A stretch of DNA of 64,000 nt from G963667675 sp964291545 (GTDB taxonomy: Bacteria > Chloroflexota > Dehalococcoidia > Lucifugimonadales > UBA3495): positions 102,060 through 166,059 of the forward strand of contig OZ219859.1 in NCBI GenBank assembly GCA_964291545.2, given 5' to 3'. Every line of letters begins with the position of its first letter. Within the stretch, counting starts at the first letter, position 1. The notes under the pieces were generated by a model. That model saw only the letters and a program-made list of their open reading frames with translations, was not told the DNA's origin and ran no database searches. Positions 24,975 through 34,981 of this stretch are shown one piece after another. The translations under genes and the position numbers were made by a program.

Positions 24975-26300
24975 GTGCACACCGCGTCCTTCTTGGTGTT
25001 GATCCTGATTGCAGGCCTTATAGCAGCTTGCAACGGGGGCCAGGCGCCAGACAGCACCCATTCCCGTACGCCTGAGCTGCCTACTCGTGCATTTGCTACT
25101 GTAACGGCCACTACCGTCGCTGAGGCCACTGCCTCAACTTCGGTGCATACTGCCACTACGGGCGTACCTGAAATCAAGGTGACCTCTCCTGTCGCCACGG
25201 CCATTGCCTCGACTGGGACAGCTACCCCCACTACGGAAGTCTCCGAAATCAGGGTGACCTCTGAGTTGGTAACCAATGCCAGCTTTCCCGTGGCCATGGC
25301 TTTTGCCCCTGATGGCCGGCTGTTTTACAACGAGTTCCTCAGCGGCAAGATCATGGTGTTCAACGATGGGAGGACGTCCACCTTTGCTGAGTTGGACATC
25401 CTCTCCCTGGGGGAATGCGGCCTAATAGGGCTGGCCATCGATCCTGACTATCTACTGAACCGCTATGTCTATGTGTACTTGATCGAGCCGGTGCTGGGAC
25501 GGGACGATATCGGGCATCCCGTAATCATGCGATTTACTGACGTGGCAGGCCGGGGGGCTGACCCCACGGTGCTGGTAGGCGACCTGCCCAACACCAACCC
25601 GCTAGTATGTGGCCATGTCTCAGGCAATCTGGTCTTCGGGCCTGACGGCTACCTCTACTTTACCGTAGGAGAAATGGAGTACAAAGACCCGTCTCAGGAC
25701 CTGAGCAGCCCCTTGGGCAAGATACACCGTATCGATAAAACAGACGGGTCTGCGGCGCAGGGCAATCCATTCGAGAGCGTAGAGGACGCCGATCAGCGGA
25801 TATTCGCTTACGGGTTACGAAACACATTCGACTTTACCTTCAACCCTGAAACAGGAAAGATATATGCACCGGAAAACGGCTTGGGCAACTGCGACGAGCT
25901 AAATATTATCGAGATGGAGCAAAACTATGGACACCCGGCGTCTTCCTTCGTAGAAGAGCGCCCGCCTTGCCTGGAAAGAGAGGGAGTGACGCCGATATAC
26001 CTCTACAGCAGGCCGGGAATGAGCCCGGAGACCTTCACGTCCAACGTGGCGCCCACTGGAGTGCACTTCGTTTCGGGGGAGGTGTACCCTACCTTGGGCA
26101 GTTCACTGCTCAGCTGTGAATGGAACACCGGGTATATGCGGAGGCTGCTGCTGGACGGCCAAGATAGCGATCAGGTCATTGATGATAGTGTAGTAGTCGA
26201 GGACTGTCGGCTGGACATAACAGCCGATGCTGAGGGGATAATCTACTATTCCAACACTGGGGAAATCCGTCGACTGCTTCCGTCAGGAAACGCTCCCTGA
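24975..26300 (+). CDS. PQQ-dependent sugar dehydrogenase-like lipoprotein
   Basis: A 441-residue secreted lipoprotein with a soluble glucose/sorbosone dehydrogenase-type beta-propeller. A hydrophobic signal leads to a lipobox (LIAGLIAAC), then a Thr/Ala-rich linker of about 80 residues containing two similar stretches. The propeller follows: FPVAMAFAPDGRLFYNE, GLIGLAIDPDY, FGPDGYLYFTVGE and FAYGLRNTFDFTFNPETGKIYAPENG. Members oxidise sugars or aldoses in the cell envelope with PQQ, though many lack proven activity. The GTG at 24975 is the only start that gives a normal signal peptide; its ribosome-binding site is poor. GC is lower than in the surrounding genes. Confidence 0.8.
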   Translation: MHTASFLVLILIAGLIAACNGGQAPDSTHSRTPELPTRAFATVTATTVAEATASTSVHTATTGVPEIKVTSPVATAIASTGTATPTTEVSEIRVTSELVTNASFPVAMAFAPDGRLFYNEFLSGKIMVFNDGRTSTFAELDILSLGECGLIGLAIDPDYLLNRYVYVYLIEPVLGRDDIGHPVIMRFTDVAGRGADPTVLVGDLPNTNPLVCGHVSGNLVFGPDGYLYFTVGEMEYKDPSQDLSSPLGKIHRIDKTDGSAAQGNPFESVEDADQRIFAYGLRNTFDFTFNPETGKIYAPENGLGNCDELNIIEMEQNYGHPASSFVEERPPCLEREGVTPIYLYSRPGMSPETFTSNVAPTGVHFVSGEVYPTLGSSLLSCEWNTGYMRRLLLDGQDSDQVIDDSVVVEDCRLDITADAEGIIYYSNTGEIRRLLPSGNAP

Positions 26301-26357
26301 TATCAGTCCCGGGAGCTCCGTTTGCTCTCCGTTCGACGTCCAATATGGAAATCGCAA

Positions 26358-29300
26358 TCAACATGCGCTGGCGTTCGTTGCGACGATAAAGGCATCCGAC
26401 CAATCGGATAGGGGTTTGTAGGAAGCATCCGTGACCCTCACCATAACTAGCTGCCTGTCCATATTCTCGAACACACCCTGAATACGCCCTATGTCGACCT
26501 TGGCCACCCTAGAAGTGTCCCATTCAACCTCGAGCCCAAAGTGGATTGAGTCGACACCTTGGTCCACCAGCCGGAATTGCAGATGGCTGTTGCCAACTGA
26601 ACCGAAATTCTCTCCCATGATAGTTAGGAGGCGCTCCCGGCGGTGAGGAGAATCTCGCAGGATGCAGCTTGGACTTCCGGGGGACACTGAGTGAATGATG
26701 GCTGGCCCTCGTTTCACTTGGTCGGGAGTCGGTTTCATTCTGGGCGGGCATTGAAGCGTCTTAGTGATTACCGCCTCGTCGGTGCTGCCCTTCCAGTACA
26801 GTAGATTCAAGTCGACAATCGTCAGCCAATGGTAATTGATGCACTGGCCGTCCATCTCTATGAGGAATATGCCATTGTTTCCAACAACATCGATGACACC
26901 AAAGGGATTAGGCCTGAGCTGATGCCCTGTCTCGGTGACGATCCCTGTAATGCCCCGGTTTGGCAAGATGGCCAACCCCGATCCATCTGTAATCAATACA
27001 ATCTCGGGGACTGCGTCCACGACATGGTCGCCAATTCTCGTTTCCAGTTGATAGAGCCTCAAGGCTACGTCCGGCAACGTTCCACCATCGGGGTCCACTA
27101 CTCTCAAGACTGTTCGCCCTGGTGTATCGTAGAGGTAATCACCGTAGAATCCTCTACGATATCCCGTGTTGGCCTTGAGACCACCCGCCGTATGAGGGCT
27201 AACAAACCTACTGTTTAACGACGACATTATGTCCTCAATTTCATATGGAAACCGGAAACAGACATAATCGCCATGGCCGGGCCAATAGTAGGTACCACAT
27301 CCGGCCATGTATCCTGGTCTGTTGGCGTCTGGCACTAACACTTGGTCCGTGGACAGGTGCATGTTGTAGATATCTATCACGCCCAATTGGTGCAATAGCT
27401 CATGGATGAGTCCCCAATCAATAGTGGGCCGTCTCTCGTAATTTTGTACTGAGAAATGGCTGTCTGCAGGATCCCGAATTGTCCACCAACCATCCATATA
27501 CCACCCAAGTTCATGCTGTGGAGGAGTTATCTCACGGTCTGAGATAGCGAATAGTTCGGCACGCACTCGGTCTTTTAGTCCTGCCTCGGCCAGCATTGCA
27601 TTCAACTCAATAACGTGCCCATGCATCCATTGTTCCGGCGACTGTATCCCCCCAGGCAAGTCCGCAGAGAGTCTAAGAGATTCGTATGCACCTGGCGTGA
27701 ATGCAATTCCCAGGCTGTAACCCTTTATCCAATCGACAATTGAGTTATTGTCTTCGACAAGTTCGGAGATTTCATCTTCAGTATCGACATCGAAGCGTAC
27801 GACAGGGTTGGTTGCATCCCCTGGCCACTCTATGGAGAAAACGAGTGTAATGTGTTCTCCGGGTCTCAGTCCTTCGTGACGCCCTGATGCGACCGATTCC
27901 TCGTTCATCTTCCACTCATAATCAAACGGACCTGATGCCGTGTCTCCAAAATTCCGCACGTGGGCGACCAGTTCAATGGGATCTCCAGGATCTGGCCATC
28001 GCTTGATACCGGCTTGTTCAGGACAAACAGTCGCACCCTTGAACTGATCGAATTGGTAAGGGCAATCTCCATGCATAAAGTACGCAACCTTGTACCTCTG
28101 ATATCGTGGCAACCGTTCGATGTACGTAGCACCTAGATCTATGCCGCCTTCGTAGACGGGCGGCAAATCTCCACAAAACTGCATTGCTCCGACTTTCCAG
28201 TCGATGTCCCTTATCTCGTCCGGAATACATCCAGCCAGGGCATTGCTGTTTATATAGAATGTTCGCAGGCTCGTGAGGAAAGCTAACTCATCTGGAAGCG
28301 TGCCCCTTAGAGAGTTTTCGCCAAGAAATAGACGCTGGAGATCCACCAATTCGCCCAGTTCGTCCGGGATCACTCCGACAAGTTGGTTTCGACCGAGGTC
28401 CAGCGTCTCTAGGTGGGCCAGACCGCCCAAGGAGCTTGGGATCTCTCCTGTAAGGACGTTGTCGCCGAGATGCAACTGACGGAGGTTGGCCAGTTGCCCG
28501 AGTTCATGAGGAATCTCTCCGTCTAGATGGTTCTGGCCTAGATTCAATACAGACAGATTGACCAGGCTGCCAAATGCAGCTGGAATGCTACCTGACAGCC
28601 TGTTGACATCAAGTCGAACTACCTGAGCAGCGGTCAGACGGCCCAACTCCCCGGGTATATCACCCGTCAGCCGGTTGTGGCTCAGGTTCAACGTCTCGAG
28701 GGCCGTCAATTCGCCCAGTTCGTCCGGGATCGCTCCTACGAGTTGGTTTCGACCTATGTCCAGCGCTTCCAGGTGGGCCAGACCGCCCAAGGAGCTTGGA
28801 ATCTCGCCTGTAAGTATGTTGTCGCCGAGACGCAACTGACGAAGGTTGGCCAGTTGACCGAGTTCTTGAGGAATCTCTCCCTCTAGTTGATTTTGGCCTA
28901 GATGCAACATAGACAGATTTACCAGGTTGCCAAACGCAACTGGAATACTCCCTGACAGCTCGTTGCCATCAAGTCGAACTACCTGAGCAGCGGTCAGACC
29001 GCCCAACTCCCCGGGTATATCACCGGTCAGCTGGTTGTGGCTCAGGTTCAGCGTCTCGAGGGCCGTCAATTCGCCCAGTTCGTCCGGGATTACTCCGGTC
29101 AATCCCCTCAGGGATAGGTTCAACCCCACTACTCTGTACGGATCCCCTCCAAATTCGACGCCCCTCCACTCCTCCAGCGAAACGGCCTTGTCCCAGTTGA
29201 GTATCGCTTCCCCACCCAGAGCTTCTCTGGCTTCGAGCAACGTCTGACAATCGGCCAAGAGATCGGCGTCGACAGGCGGGCTGGCAGTTTCTGATTCTTC

Positions 29301-29690
29301 TGCACACATGGCCGTGCGGGGCTTCAATGGCTGTGTGTTCAACTCTGCTTCAAGGTTGGGCGTGGCTGTTGGAGTAGGTGGTAGAGACGGCTTCGGGATA
29401 GAAGATTCCTGAGTGGTTGTAGAGTCGACAATAGCCTGTGTAGACATGGGGCTTTCAGTTAGCGGGACTGTTTCAGGGTTGGGCGTGGCTGTTGGAGTAG
29501 GTGGTAGAGACGGCTTCGGGATAGAAGATTCCTGAGTGGTTGTAGAGTCGACAATAGCCTGTGTAGACGTGGGGCTTTCAGTTAGCGGGACTGCCGACGG
29601 TGGACCATCGTCACATGCTGATAGTGCCGCAACTGCTAACAGAGTGGCGAAACCCATACTTGCTACTCTTTGAGCATACTGCTTCAGCAT
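26358..29690 (-). CDS. Large LRR lipoprotein with metzincin-like motif
   Basis: A 1110-residue predicted surface lipoprotein. Order: signal and lipobox (Cys26), two 41-residue Ser/Thr/Pro-rich repeats (about 35-115), plant-type leucine-rich repeats with L..L..L.L..N.L.G.IP (about 185-490), a CARDB-like beta-sandwich (about 570-660, DPIELVAHVRNFGDTASGPF), a region with HELLHQLGVID near 760 that fits the HExxHxxGxxD zinc-protease pattern, and a C-terminal IPT/TIG-like domain (about 980-1085). Five LRR units form a 120-residue block duplicated almost exactly. ATG 29690 is chosen for the signal peptide; a GTG at 29726 is possible. GC is low. It converges with the PQQ-type gene. Substrate binding or proteolysis at the cell surface is inferred. 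Confidence 0.8.
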   Translation of the reverse strand: MLKQYAQRVASMGFATLLAVAALSACDDGPPSAVPLTESPTSTQAIVDSTTTQESSIPKPSLPPTPTATPNPETVPLTESPMSTQAIVDSTTTQESSIPKPSLPPTPTATPNLEAELNTQPLKPRTAMCAEESETASPPVDADLLADCQTLLEAREALGGEAILNWDKAVSLEEWRGVEFGGDPYRVVGLNLSLRGLTGVIPDELGELTALETLNLSHNQLTGDIPGELGGLTAAQVVRLDGNELSGSIPVAFGNLVNLSMLHLGQNQLEGEIPQELGQLANLRQLRLGDNILTGEIPSSLGGLAHLEALDIGRNQLVGAIPDELGELTALETLNLSHNRLTGDIPGELGRLTAAQVVRLDVNRLSGSIPAAFGSLVNLSVLNLGQNHLDGEIPHELGQLANLRQLHLGDNVLTGEIPSSLGGLAHLETLDLGRNQLVGVIPDELGELVDLQRLFLGENSLRGTLPDELAFLTSLRTFYINSNALAGCIPDEIRDIDWKVGAMQFCGDLPPVYEGGIDLGATYIERLPRYQRYKVAYFMHGDCPYQFDQFKGATVCPEQAGIKRWPDPGDPIELVAHVRNFGDTASGPFDYEWKMNEESVASGRHEGLRPGEHITLVFSIEWPGDATNPVVRFDVDTEDEISELVEDNNSIVDWIKGYSLGIAFTPGAYESLRLSADLPGGIQSPEQWMHGHVIELNAMLAEAGLKDRVRAELFAISDREITPPQHELGWYMDGWWTIRDPADSHFSVQNYERRPTIDWGLIHELLHQLGVIDIYNMHLSTDQVLVPDANRPGYMAGCGTYYWPGHGDYVCFRFPYEIEDIMSSLNSRFVSPHTAGGLKANTGYRRGFYGDYLYDTPGRTVLRVVDPDGGTLPDVALRLYQLETRIGDHVVDAVPEIVLITDGSGLAILPNRGITGIVTETGHQLRPNPFGVIDVVGNNGIFLIEMDGQCINYHWLTIVDLNLLYWKGSTDEAVITKTLQCPPRMKPTPDQVKRGPAIIHSVSPGSPSCILRDSPHRRERLLTIMGENFGSVGNSHLQFRLVDQGVDSIHFGLEVEWDTSRVAKVDIGRIQGVFENMDRQLVMVRVTDASYKPLSDWSDAFIVATNASAC
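28371..29090 (-). repeat. 360-bp tandem duplication inside the LRR gene
   Basis: Identical stretches recur exactly 360 bases apart (for example the 30-base LRR segments ending near 29090 and 28730), corresponding to five 24-residue LRR units. Approximate limits are given; the periodic LRR makes exact edges arbitrary. Confidence 0.75.
29354..29599 (-). repeat. 123-bp tandem duplication in linker of LRR gene
   Basis: Two nearly identical 123-base units (29354-29476 and 29477-29599) encode the 41-residue Ser/Thr/Pro-rich linker repeats. Only a few bases differ, so the duplication is recent. Confidence 0.85.
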
Positions 29691-29738
29691 TGGCTGAATT
29701 CGTACTTGAGATTGGTCCTGTTCCACTTTCCGTACCGG

Positions 29739-30057
29739 TCAAGTGACAGTCTTACGGGTCTTGGTTTTGCCCCATCCATCGTACCAATCGTAGTGTTGAT
29801 CTTGCGGGTCAATGGACACCTGCCCGGGCCGCCAGGGCAAAGACCTCTGGAGCCAGGTTCCCCAACGCGCATTCGGAAGTTCACCGTTATAGTGCTGCCT
29901 CCATCTTCCGATTTCCTCCTCAGCATCCTCAGGAGGCAAGAACCAGCTTTAACTGGGCCGTTCCTCTCGAACCTGGCATTGAAGGCTTCGATCATAGGAT
30001 TGTCTGTGGTTTGCCTGGCCGGCTGAAGTCCAACTCCACATCATTCAGATACGCCCA
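29739..30057 (-). pseudogene. Decayed IS3-family transposase C-terminus
   Basis: Read on the minus strand with frameshifts, the segment gives WAYLNDVELDFSRPGKP, then TDNPMIEAFNARF, then WFLPPEDAEEEIGRWRQHYN, the successive conserved blocks of the IS3 OrfB integrase core end (usually LDFSRPGKPTDN, IESFNGRFRDECL, LSLEDAR.KIE.WR.DYN). At least two frame changes separate the blocks, so no functional protein is made. No terminal repeats were found. It lies just upstream of the LRR gene and may mark the edge of an acquired segment. Confidence 0.75.
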
Positions 30058-31055
30058 CAAAGGAAAACTATGCGGCGGCCTACTGTACTGTGCCGAATAT
30101 CGCCCTTACCGGTGAAGCGGAAAGCCTTGCGGTGACTTAGGACACCTGCGGCGGCACTAGGCACGCGTGCCTGAAAGGCCTGGTGGGAGTGGGAGACGAC
30201 TGGGAACATACCACGATGTGTTGGTCGAGTTCCCCCCGGAGCAGTTCACTTCCCGCGGGACTCCCACGTCCTAGTTCGTTCATCGGCACGCTGGCCACTA
30301 GCATTGGGACCGAATGTCCTCTTCCGTAGGCCATTGGCGACCATAGTACAGGATAGGCTCCTAGAAATTCCAGGTCGAAGGGGACCGGTAGGCTCCCTTA
30401 CGACCCTTATCGCAAAGTAGAGCCGCCGTTCATGGAATGGCCTGCCGTGCTAAAATCCGAGGCAGCACCTCAGTGGAAATCTCCGAGATTGGGGCTAGCT
30501 TCGCAATCGACGCCGAAACAGAGATTGCCGCAACGGACAGCTGCCTAGCCGATGCCAGGCGTTCCGGCAAGGGCAAAGCGGGTTCAAGACTCCCGAGCCG
30601 CATATCCAAAGACCGGCACTACGCAAGGCCTGAGACGGCAATCGCCGCTCCCGTCCTGGATGCGCCGATTACCTCGGCCAATCTTGAACAGAATCATCAG
30701 GAATTAGATTTTGGCACAGGCTTCTAGAAGCCCGCTCCAAAGGGACTGAAAAGGCCATACCCAGGAAGCAAGCGAAGTCCGGGCGATTGCCGGAAGCAGC
30801 TTTGTTTCGCCACGTTGTTGAAGGAAAACGACCGCTTCGGCGTACAGCGCGGCTTCGTTGACATAAGTTGGGCCCATTGTTAAACTCAGCCGTCGTGACA
30901 CAGTCTTTCCCCTCTCCGCCAAGCCCCCGGAGCCCAGGAAACCCGCCGGCGGGGAGCCTTCCCCGATTCGCCCCAGGCCACGGCGGGCCTGAGCCCGCTC
31001 CCGCCAGGCATCCCTCAAACGCTCCCCGGCTTTCGACCAATAACGAGGTGGTGAA
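30058..31055. other. Intergenic region without recognised genes
   Basis: About 1 kb between the IS3 remnant and the first flavoprotein gene. Short open frames exist (for example 30437-30727 on the plus strand, 96 codons) but show no ribosome-binding site and no familiar motif. I see no RNA gene or strong repeat. It probably contains further decayed mobile DNA. Confidence 0.4.
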
Positions 31056-33032
31056 ATGACCCAACAGTTCCCCCTGCTGTTCACTCCCTTCCAGCTGAGC
31101 AAGTACACCCTCCGGAACAGATTGGTGGTAACCGGCCACGCCACCAACTACGTCGACGCTCTGAAGCATCCCACCGAGACATACGGCTACTACCTTAGGG
31201 AAAGGGCCAAGGGCGGCGCCGGCTTGGTCACCATGGGGGCCTGCTCCGTTCACCCCACATCCGGGGCCATATTCATGAACCACGAGGACGGAATAATCCC
31301 CAAGTACCAGCGCATCGCCGACCTGGTGCACGAATACCCGGTGCCGGTGCTGGCCCAGTTGAACCACACCGGCCGGGCGGCGGCCATCACCCAGCGAACA
31401 ACCTTGAACGGGAACATAATGGCCATGGGGCCGTCGGCGGTGCCCCCTCCCGCTTTCGGCTACGTCCAGGCCATGCCCAGGGAGATGACCATCGACGACA
31501 TAGAGGAGATGGTCGACGCCTTCGCCCAGGCGGCCAGGCGGGTGCGAGAGGGCGGCCTGGATGGCGTGGAAATCATGATCGGCGCCTACAACCTCTTCTC
31601 CCAGTTCCTCCACGAGCAGAGCAACCACCGCACCGACAAGTACGGCGGCAACACGCTGGAAGAGCGGTCCACCTTCATGATGGAGGTGATGCAGGCGGTG
31701 CGAAACGTGCTGGGCCCGGACTTGCTGCTGGGAGTGCGCCTGTACGACGACCTGGTGGACTACAGCATCCAGTTCGAAGAACTGAAGGAGATTGCCCAGA
31801 TCCTGGACGCCTCCGGGTTGGTCGACTACCTCAACTCATGGATCGGCATCAAGCCCGGCGAGGTGACCATCCGCAGCCACGTCCCTCCTTACTATCACGA
31901 CGCCGGGGAGTTCGCCTGGCGGTCAGAAGGGATAAAGGAACTTGTCAACGTGCCGGTAATGGGCATGGGCCGCATCAATACCCCCACCATGGCCGAAGAG
32001 ATGCTGGCCGCCGGGAAGATGGACCTGGTGGGCATGGTCAGGGAGCTAATAGCCGACCCGTACTTCCCCCAGAAAGCCATGGAAGGCCGGGTGGAAGACA
32101 TCCGCATGTGCCTGGCCTGCAGCCAGAGCTGCGTAGGCCGCCAGGGGCTGAACCTGCCCATCACCTGCATCTACAACCCCGTCGTCGGGCATGAAAAAGA
32201 GTGGGCAGACGTTGGCCCTGCGCCGGTGAAGAAGAAGGTCGTGGTCGTGGGCGGGGGACCCGCGGGCATGGAAGCGGCCCGCGTTGCCGCCGAGCGGGGG
32301 CACCAAGTGGTGCTGTTCGAACGTTCCGACCGCCTGGGAGGGCAGGTCAAGGTGGCCATGCTGCCCCCCAAGCGGGAGTCTTTCGAGGAAATCATCCTGT
32401 ACGGCGAGAGAGAGCTGCCCAAGCTGGGCGTTGACATAAGACTGGGCACAGAAGCGTCAGCCGAGTCCGTGCTGGCCGAAAGCCCCGACGCGGTGATAAT
32501 CGCCACCGGGGCCACTCCCTACTTGACCGAGATTCCCGGCTCTGAAGGCAAGAACGTCCTCACCGTGGCCGACGTGCTGACCGGGGCCGAGACCGGGGAA
32601 CGGGTGGTCGTCATCGACACCCAGGGAATGCCCCCCGCCGGCCTGGTGGCCGACTTCCTGTCCGACCAGGGGAAGCAGGTCGAGATAGTCACCGGACTGA
32701 CTCACGTGATGGCGGGCACCATCATCCGCGCCGTGTGGCACCACCTGTACGGCCGGCTCCTGGGCAAGGGCGTGGTGATGAGCCCCATGACCGGCGTCAC
32801 CCGCATTGGCGAGGACTCGCTGGACGTCTACCACGTGGTCAGCCCGAAGGTGACCCGGACCATCGAGTCGGTCGACACGGTGGTGATAGCCGCCGGGGGC
32901 CAGGCCAACGACGAGCTGTACCGGGAACTGGAAGGAAAAATCGACGGCCTCCACATGGTGGGAGACTGCGTCCAACCCCGGGACATAGAAATGGCCACCT
33001 ACGGCGCCCACAAGGTGGCCCTCAGTCTTTGA
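31056..33032 (+). CDS. OYE/2,4-dienoyl-CoA reductase-type flavoprotein, paralogue 1
   Basis: A 658-residue enzyme with an FMN-binding TIM barrel (about 1-340), a [4Fe-4S] cluster site with Cys352, Cys355, Cys359 and Cys371, and a C-terminal FAD/NAD(P) Rossmann part beginning VVVVGGGPAGMEAARV at 395. This is the layout of 2,4-dienoyl-CoA reductase (FadH), trimethylamine dehydrogenase and NADH:flavin oxidoreductases. Conserved barrel segments include LNHTGRAA near 102 and QFLHEQSNHRTDKYGG near 183. The ATG at 31056 follows GAGGTGGTGA. Two close paralogues lie downstream at 35 and 38.5 kb. Substrate is unknown; enoates and methylated amines are both possible. Confidence 0.92.
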   Translation: MTQQFPLLFTPFQLSKYTLRNRLVVTGHATNYVDALKHPTETYGYYLRERAKGGAGLVTMGACSVHPTSGAIFMNHEDGIIPKYQRIADLVHEYPVPVLAQLNHTGRAAAITQRTTLNGNIMAMGPSAVPPPAFGYVQAMPREMTIDDIEEMVDAFAQAARRVREGGLDGVEIMIGAYNLFSQFLHEQSNHRTDKYGGNTLEERSTFMMEVMQAVRNVLGPDLLLGVRLYDDLVDYSIQFEELKEIAQILDASGLVDYLNSWIGIKPGEVTIRSHVPPYYHDAGEFAWRSEGIKELVNVPVMGMGRINTPTMAEEMLAAGKMDLVGMVRELIADPYFPQKAMEGRVEDIRMCLACSQSCVGRQGLNLPITCIYNPVVGHEKEWADVGPAPVKKKVVVVGGGPAGMEAARVAAERGHQVVLFERSDRLGGQVKVAMLPPKRESFEEIILYGERELPKLGVDIRLGTEASAESVLAESPDAVIIATGATPYLTEIPGSEGKNVLTVADVLTGAETGERVVVIDTQGMPPAGLVADFLSDQGKQVEIVTGLTHVMAGTIIRAVWHHLYGRLLGKGVVMSPMTGVTRIGEDSLDVYHVVSPKVTRTIESVDTVVIAAGGQANDELYRELEGKIDGLHMVGDCVQPRDIEMATYGAHKVALSL

Positions 33033-33094
33033 GTAAAAATTCAAGTTCTCCCCCTTCCCCAAAAATTGTCGTTCCGAGGAGCCCAACTCTCACC

Positions 33095-33127
33095 TGTCAT
33101 TCCGAGGAGCGAAGCGACGAGGAATCT
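33095..33127 (+). repeat. GTCATTCC-class dispersed repeat
   Basis: A unit reading GTCATTCCGAGGAGCGAAGC and ending in GAGGAATCT. The ATTCC near its start pairs with the GGAAT near its end. Matching or diverged copies occur at 37094-37121, 53423-53454, 53552-53580, 61118-61143, 61421-61456 (reverse), 62631-62666 and 62722-62748. Confidence 0.8.
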
Positions 33128-33176
33128 GGGGATGGGCGTCCCGCCTCGCCCCAACGTGGCTGAGTGGGTCAGGTAG

Positions 33177-33220
33177 CCCGTCCGTTCGTACTGAGGCTCT
33201 CGAAGGGGGAAAGGACGGGG
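33177..33220. repeat. GTCCGTTC palindrome, degenerate copy
   Basis: Left arm GCCCGTCCGTTC is intact, the centre CTGAGGCTCTCGAAGGGGG matches other copies, and the right arm has drifted (GGAAAGGACGGGG), so the inverted repeat is imperfect here. Confidence 0.7.
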
Positions 33221-33395
33221 TCCGGGGGGGCAGCGCCTTTCCTCTCCGCCGCTCCTTGCGAAGGGGTAACTCCGCCGAGGTCCGGCAGTTCTTTGCGACC
33301 GAGGCGTCTCCATTCGGGCTTTAGTCCGTTAACTCCGCATTGAAATCCGGCTGGCAAACCCGGTCTCCGAACTAAGCCCCTGGTAATATACGTCC

Positions 33396-34961
33396 ATGAT
33401 GATGGCCAGGCTGGCAATAGAAGGGACGTTGGCCGTGGACTTCCGCCGTCAGGCGGCGTCCGCGCTGATGCACCCTGCGACGCTTGTAGCCCTCGGCACG
33501 CTGCTGGCGAACGACCTGTTGTTCAAGGCGCTATGGCCGGGGGCATGGGCGCCCGGCAAACTGAGCGACCTTGCTTGGATGATATTCGCTCCGCCGTTGC
33601 TGGCCTACGTCCTGTCGCTTACCCCCCTGGGGACCAGCCAACGTCGGCGAGCAGCATTCGCGGCGGCCTACGCCGGCCTTCCCCTGCTCTATGCCGCCTT
33701 CAACACATTTCAACTCGTCCATGACGTAATTCTACGGGCGCTGGGATTCATTGGTGGGGACGGGCCCCGTTCGCCTTTGGATCCTACGGACTCACTGGTC
33801 ATACCTATCGCAATGGCCATCGCTCTCTGGGTATGGCGACGGCCGCCCTTGGACTCAGAGAGTATACGCTCCCGCCTGGCGGTGCTCGCGGCAGCCACCG
33901 CCGCCCTGGCAACCGTGGCCACCTCCTACGATTCCGACTGGGGGATTACACGAGTGGGCCGGACTGATTCCGGGACATTAGTCGCTATTACCAGGGCTTA
34001 CTTTCCTTCTACAGGCTTCGGCGGCTCCTATGAAAGCGCCGACGGCGGATTGACTTGGGCAAAGCTAAGCGAACATCCTGTTCTGCCGGAGAGACAAGGG
34101 AGTGCGGAATGGGAAACCGGGGGCTCATCGGGGGCCTCCTTCAGGTTAAGCGACGGAAATATCATCCGGGTGTCTGGGAATTCCCAAGAGGTGGTCTACT
34201 CTTACGGAGATCTAAACGGCAAAGGGAACAGGTGGCAACTGGCTCTCGACAACAGAGATAATCAAATCAGGGCAATTTCGACCAAACCGCATGACCTATT
34301 CTACGATGACCGCAGCGGCAACCTAATCGTAGCCATGGGTCTTCAAGGAGTGGTCGTTATAGGCCAGGATGGACCGGCTGCAAGAGTCGCCGTCGGCCTC
34401 TACTCGCCGACAAATTTCTCTTTGAGTGGCAAGGTCAATACGCTCTTCAGTTCTCTGTTGGCGTGGGAGACAGTGGTGTACGCCGCCGTCGCTTTCCTGC
34501 TGGCCTTTTCGTTTGCGGCCCTCGCCCTGGCGGGTCCGGCGCCGTCAGGATGGGCAAGGCTCTGCTTTGCCCTCGCCGCGGCAGGTTCCGCTCTTCTAGC
34601 AATCACCGCTGGCGTCTACCCTCATGTCCCTGAGGCCCCGTGGGAGGAGGACGTCATAGGGGGTTTCGCCCTTTTCTTCTCCGGGTTTGGAATCATTCCC
34701 TTCTTATTGATAGCCGGTGGGCTTCCGTTTGCTCGGCTCACCCGTAGGCGGGCGCTGGCCATTGCCGCGGCTACCATCGGGATGCTGCTGCTGATTGGGC
34801 TTGGCGCCCTGGTATTGTTCGAGACGGGGGCCGCAATAGCTAATTTTGTCGCGGTTGGATTGGTTGGGTTGGCGGCCCTCGCCCTGTGGCGATGGCAGAA
34901 GTGGTTGCGCCGAGACGTTGCCGATTCTCCGGCCGATGGTTCTGCCAATGCTTCTACCTGA
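33396..34961 (+). CDS. Multipass membrane protein with propeller-like insert
   Basis: A 521-residue protein of unrecognised family. Several hydrophobic segments in the first 180 residues and about five in the last 190 residues flank a hydrophilic stretch (about 185-340). That stretch contains SYESADGGLTW, an Asp-box motif typical of sialidase-like beta-propellers, suggesting an extracytoplasmic sensor or binding domain held between membrane bundles. The first of two adjacent ATG codons at 33396 is used. It lies between two flavoprotein paralogues on the same strand. No transport or catalytic motif is visible. Confidence 0.7.
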   Translation: MMMARLAIEGTLAVDFRRQAASALMHPATLVALGTLLANDLLFKALWPGAWAPGKLSDLAWMIFAPPLLAYVLSLTPLGTSQRRRAAFAAAYAGLPLLYAAFNTFQLVHDVILRALGFIGGDGPRSPLDPTDSLVIPIAMAIALWVWRRPPLDSESIRSRLAVLAAATAALATVATSYDSDWGITRVGRTDSGTLVAITRAYFPSTGFGGSYESADGGLTWAKLSEHPVLPERQGSAEWETGGSSGASFRLSDGNIIRVSGNSQEVVYSYGDLNGKGNRWQLALDNRDNQIRAISTKPHDLFYDDRSGNLIVAMGLQGVVVIGQDGPAARVAVGLYSPTNFSLSGKVNTLFSSLLAWETVVYAAVAFLLAFSFAALALAGPAPSGWARLCFALAAAGSALLAITAGVYPHVPEAPWEEDVIGGFALFFSGFGIIPFLLIAGGLPFARLTRRRALAIAAATIGMLLLIGLGALVLFETGAAIANFVAVGLVGLAALALWRWQKWLRRDVADSPADGSANAST

Positions 34962-34981
34962 CCGCTCCCCCCTGGCCCCGG

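Larger units (their letters stand above)
33033..33395. other. Intergenic region with dispersed repeats
   Basis: 363 bases with no gene. It carries one copy of the GTCATTCC-class repeat (33095-33127) and one degenerate copy of the GTCCGTTC palindrome (33177-33220), both described separately. Confidence 0.7.

Noticed and set aside
30580..30600. T-arm-like GGGTTCAAGACTCCC suggesting a tRNA
   Set aside because: No matching acceptor, D or anticodon arms could be folded around it.
30437..30727. 96-codon open frame before the first flavoprotein gene
   Set aside because: No ribosome-binding site, composition unlike neighbouring proteins, and no recognisable motif. Probably chance.
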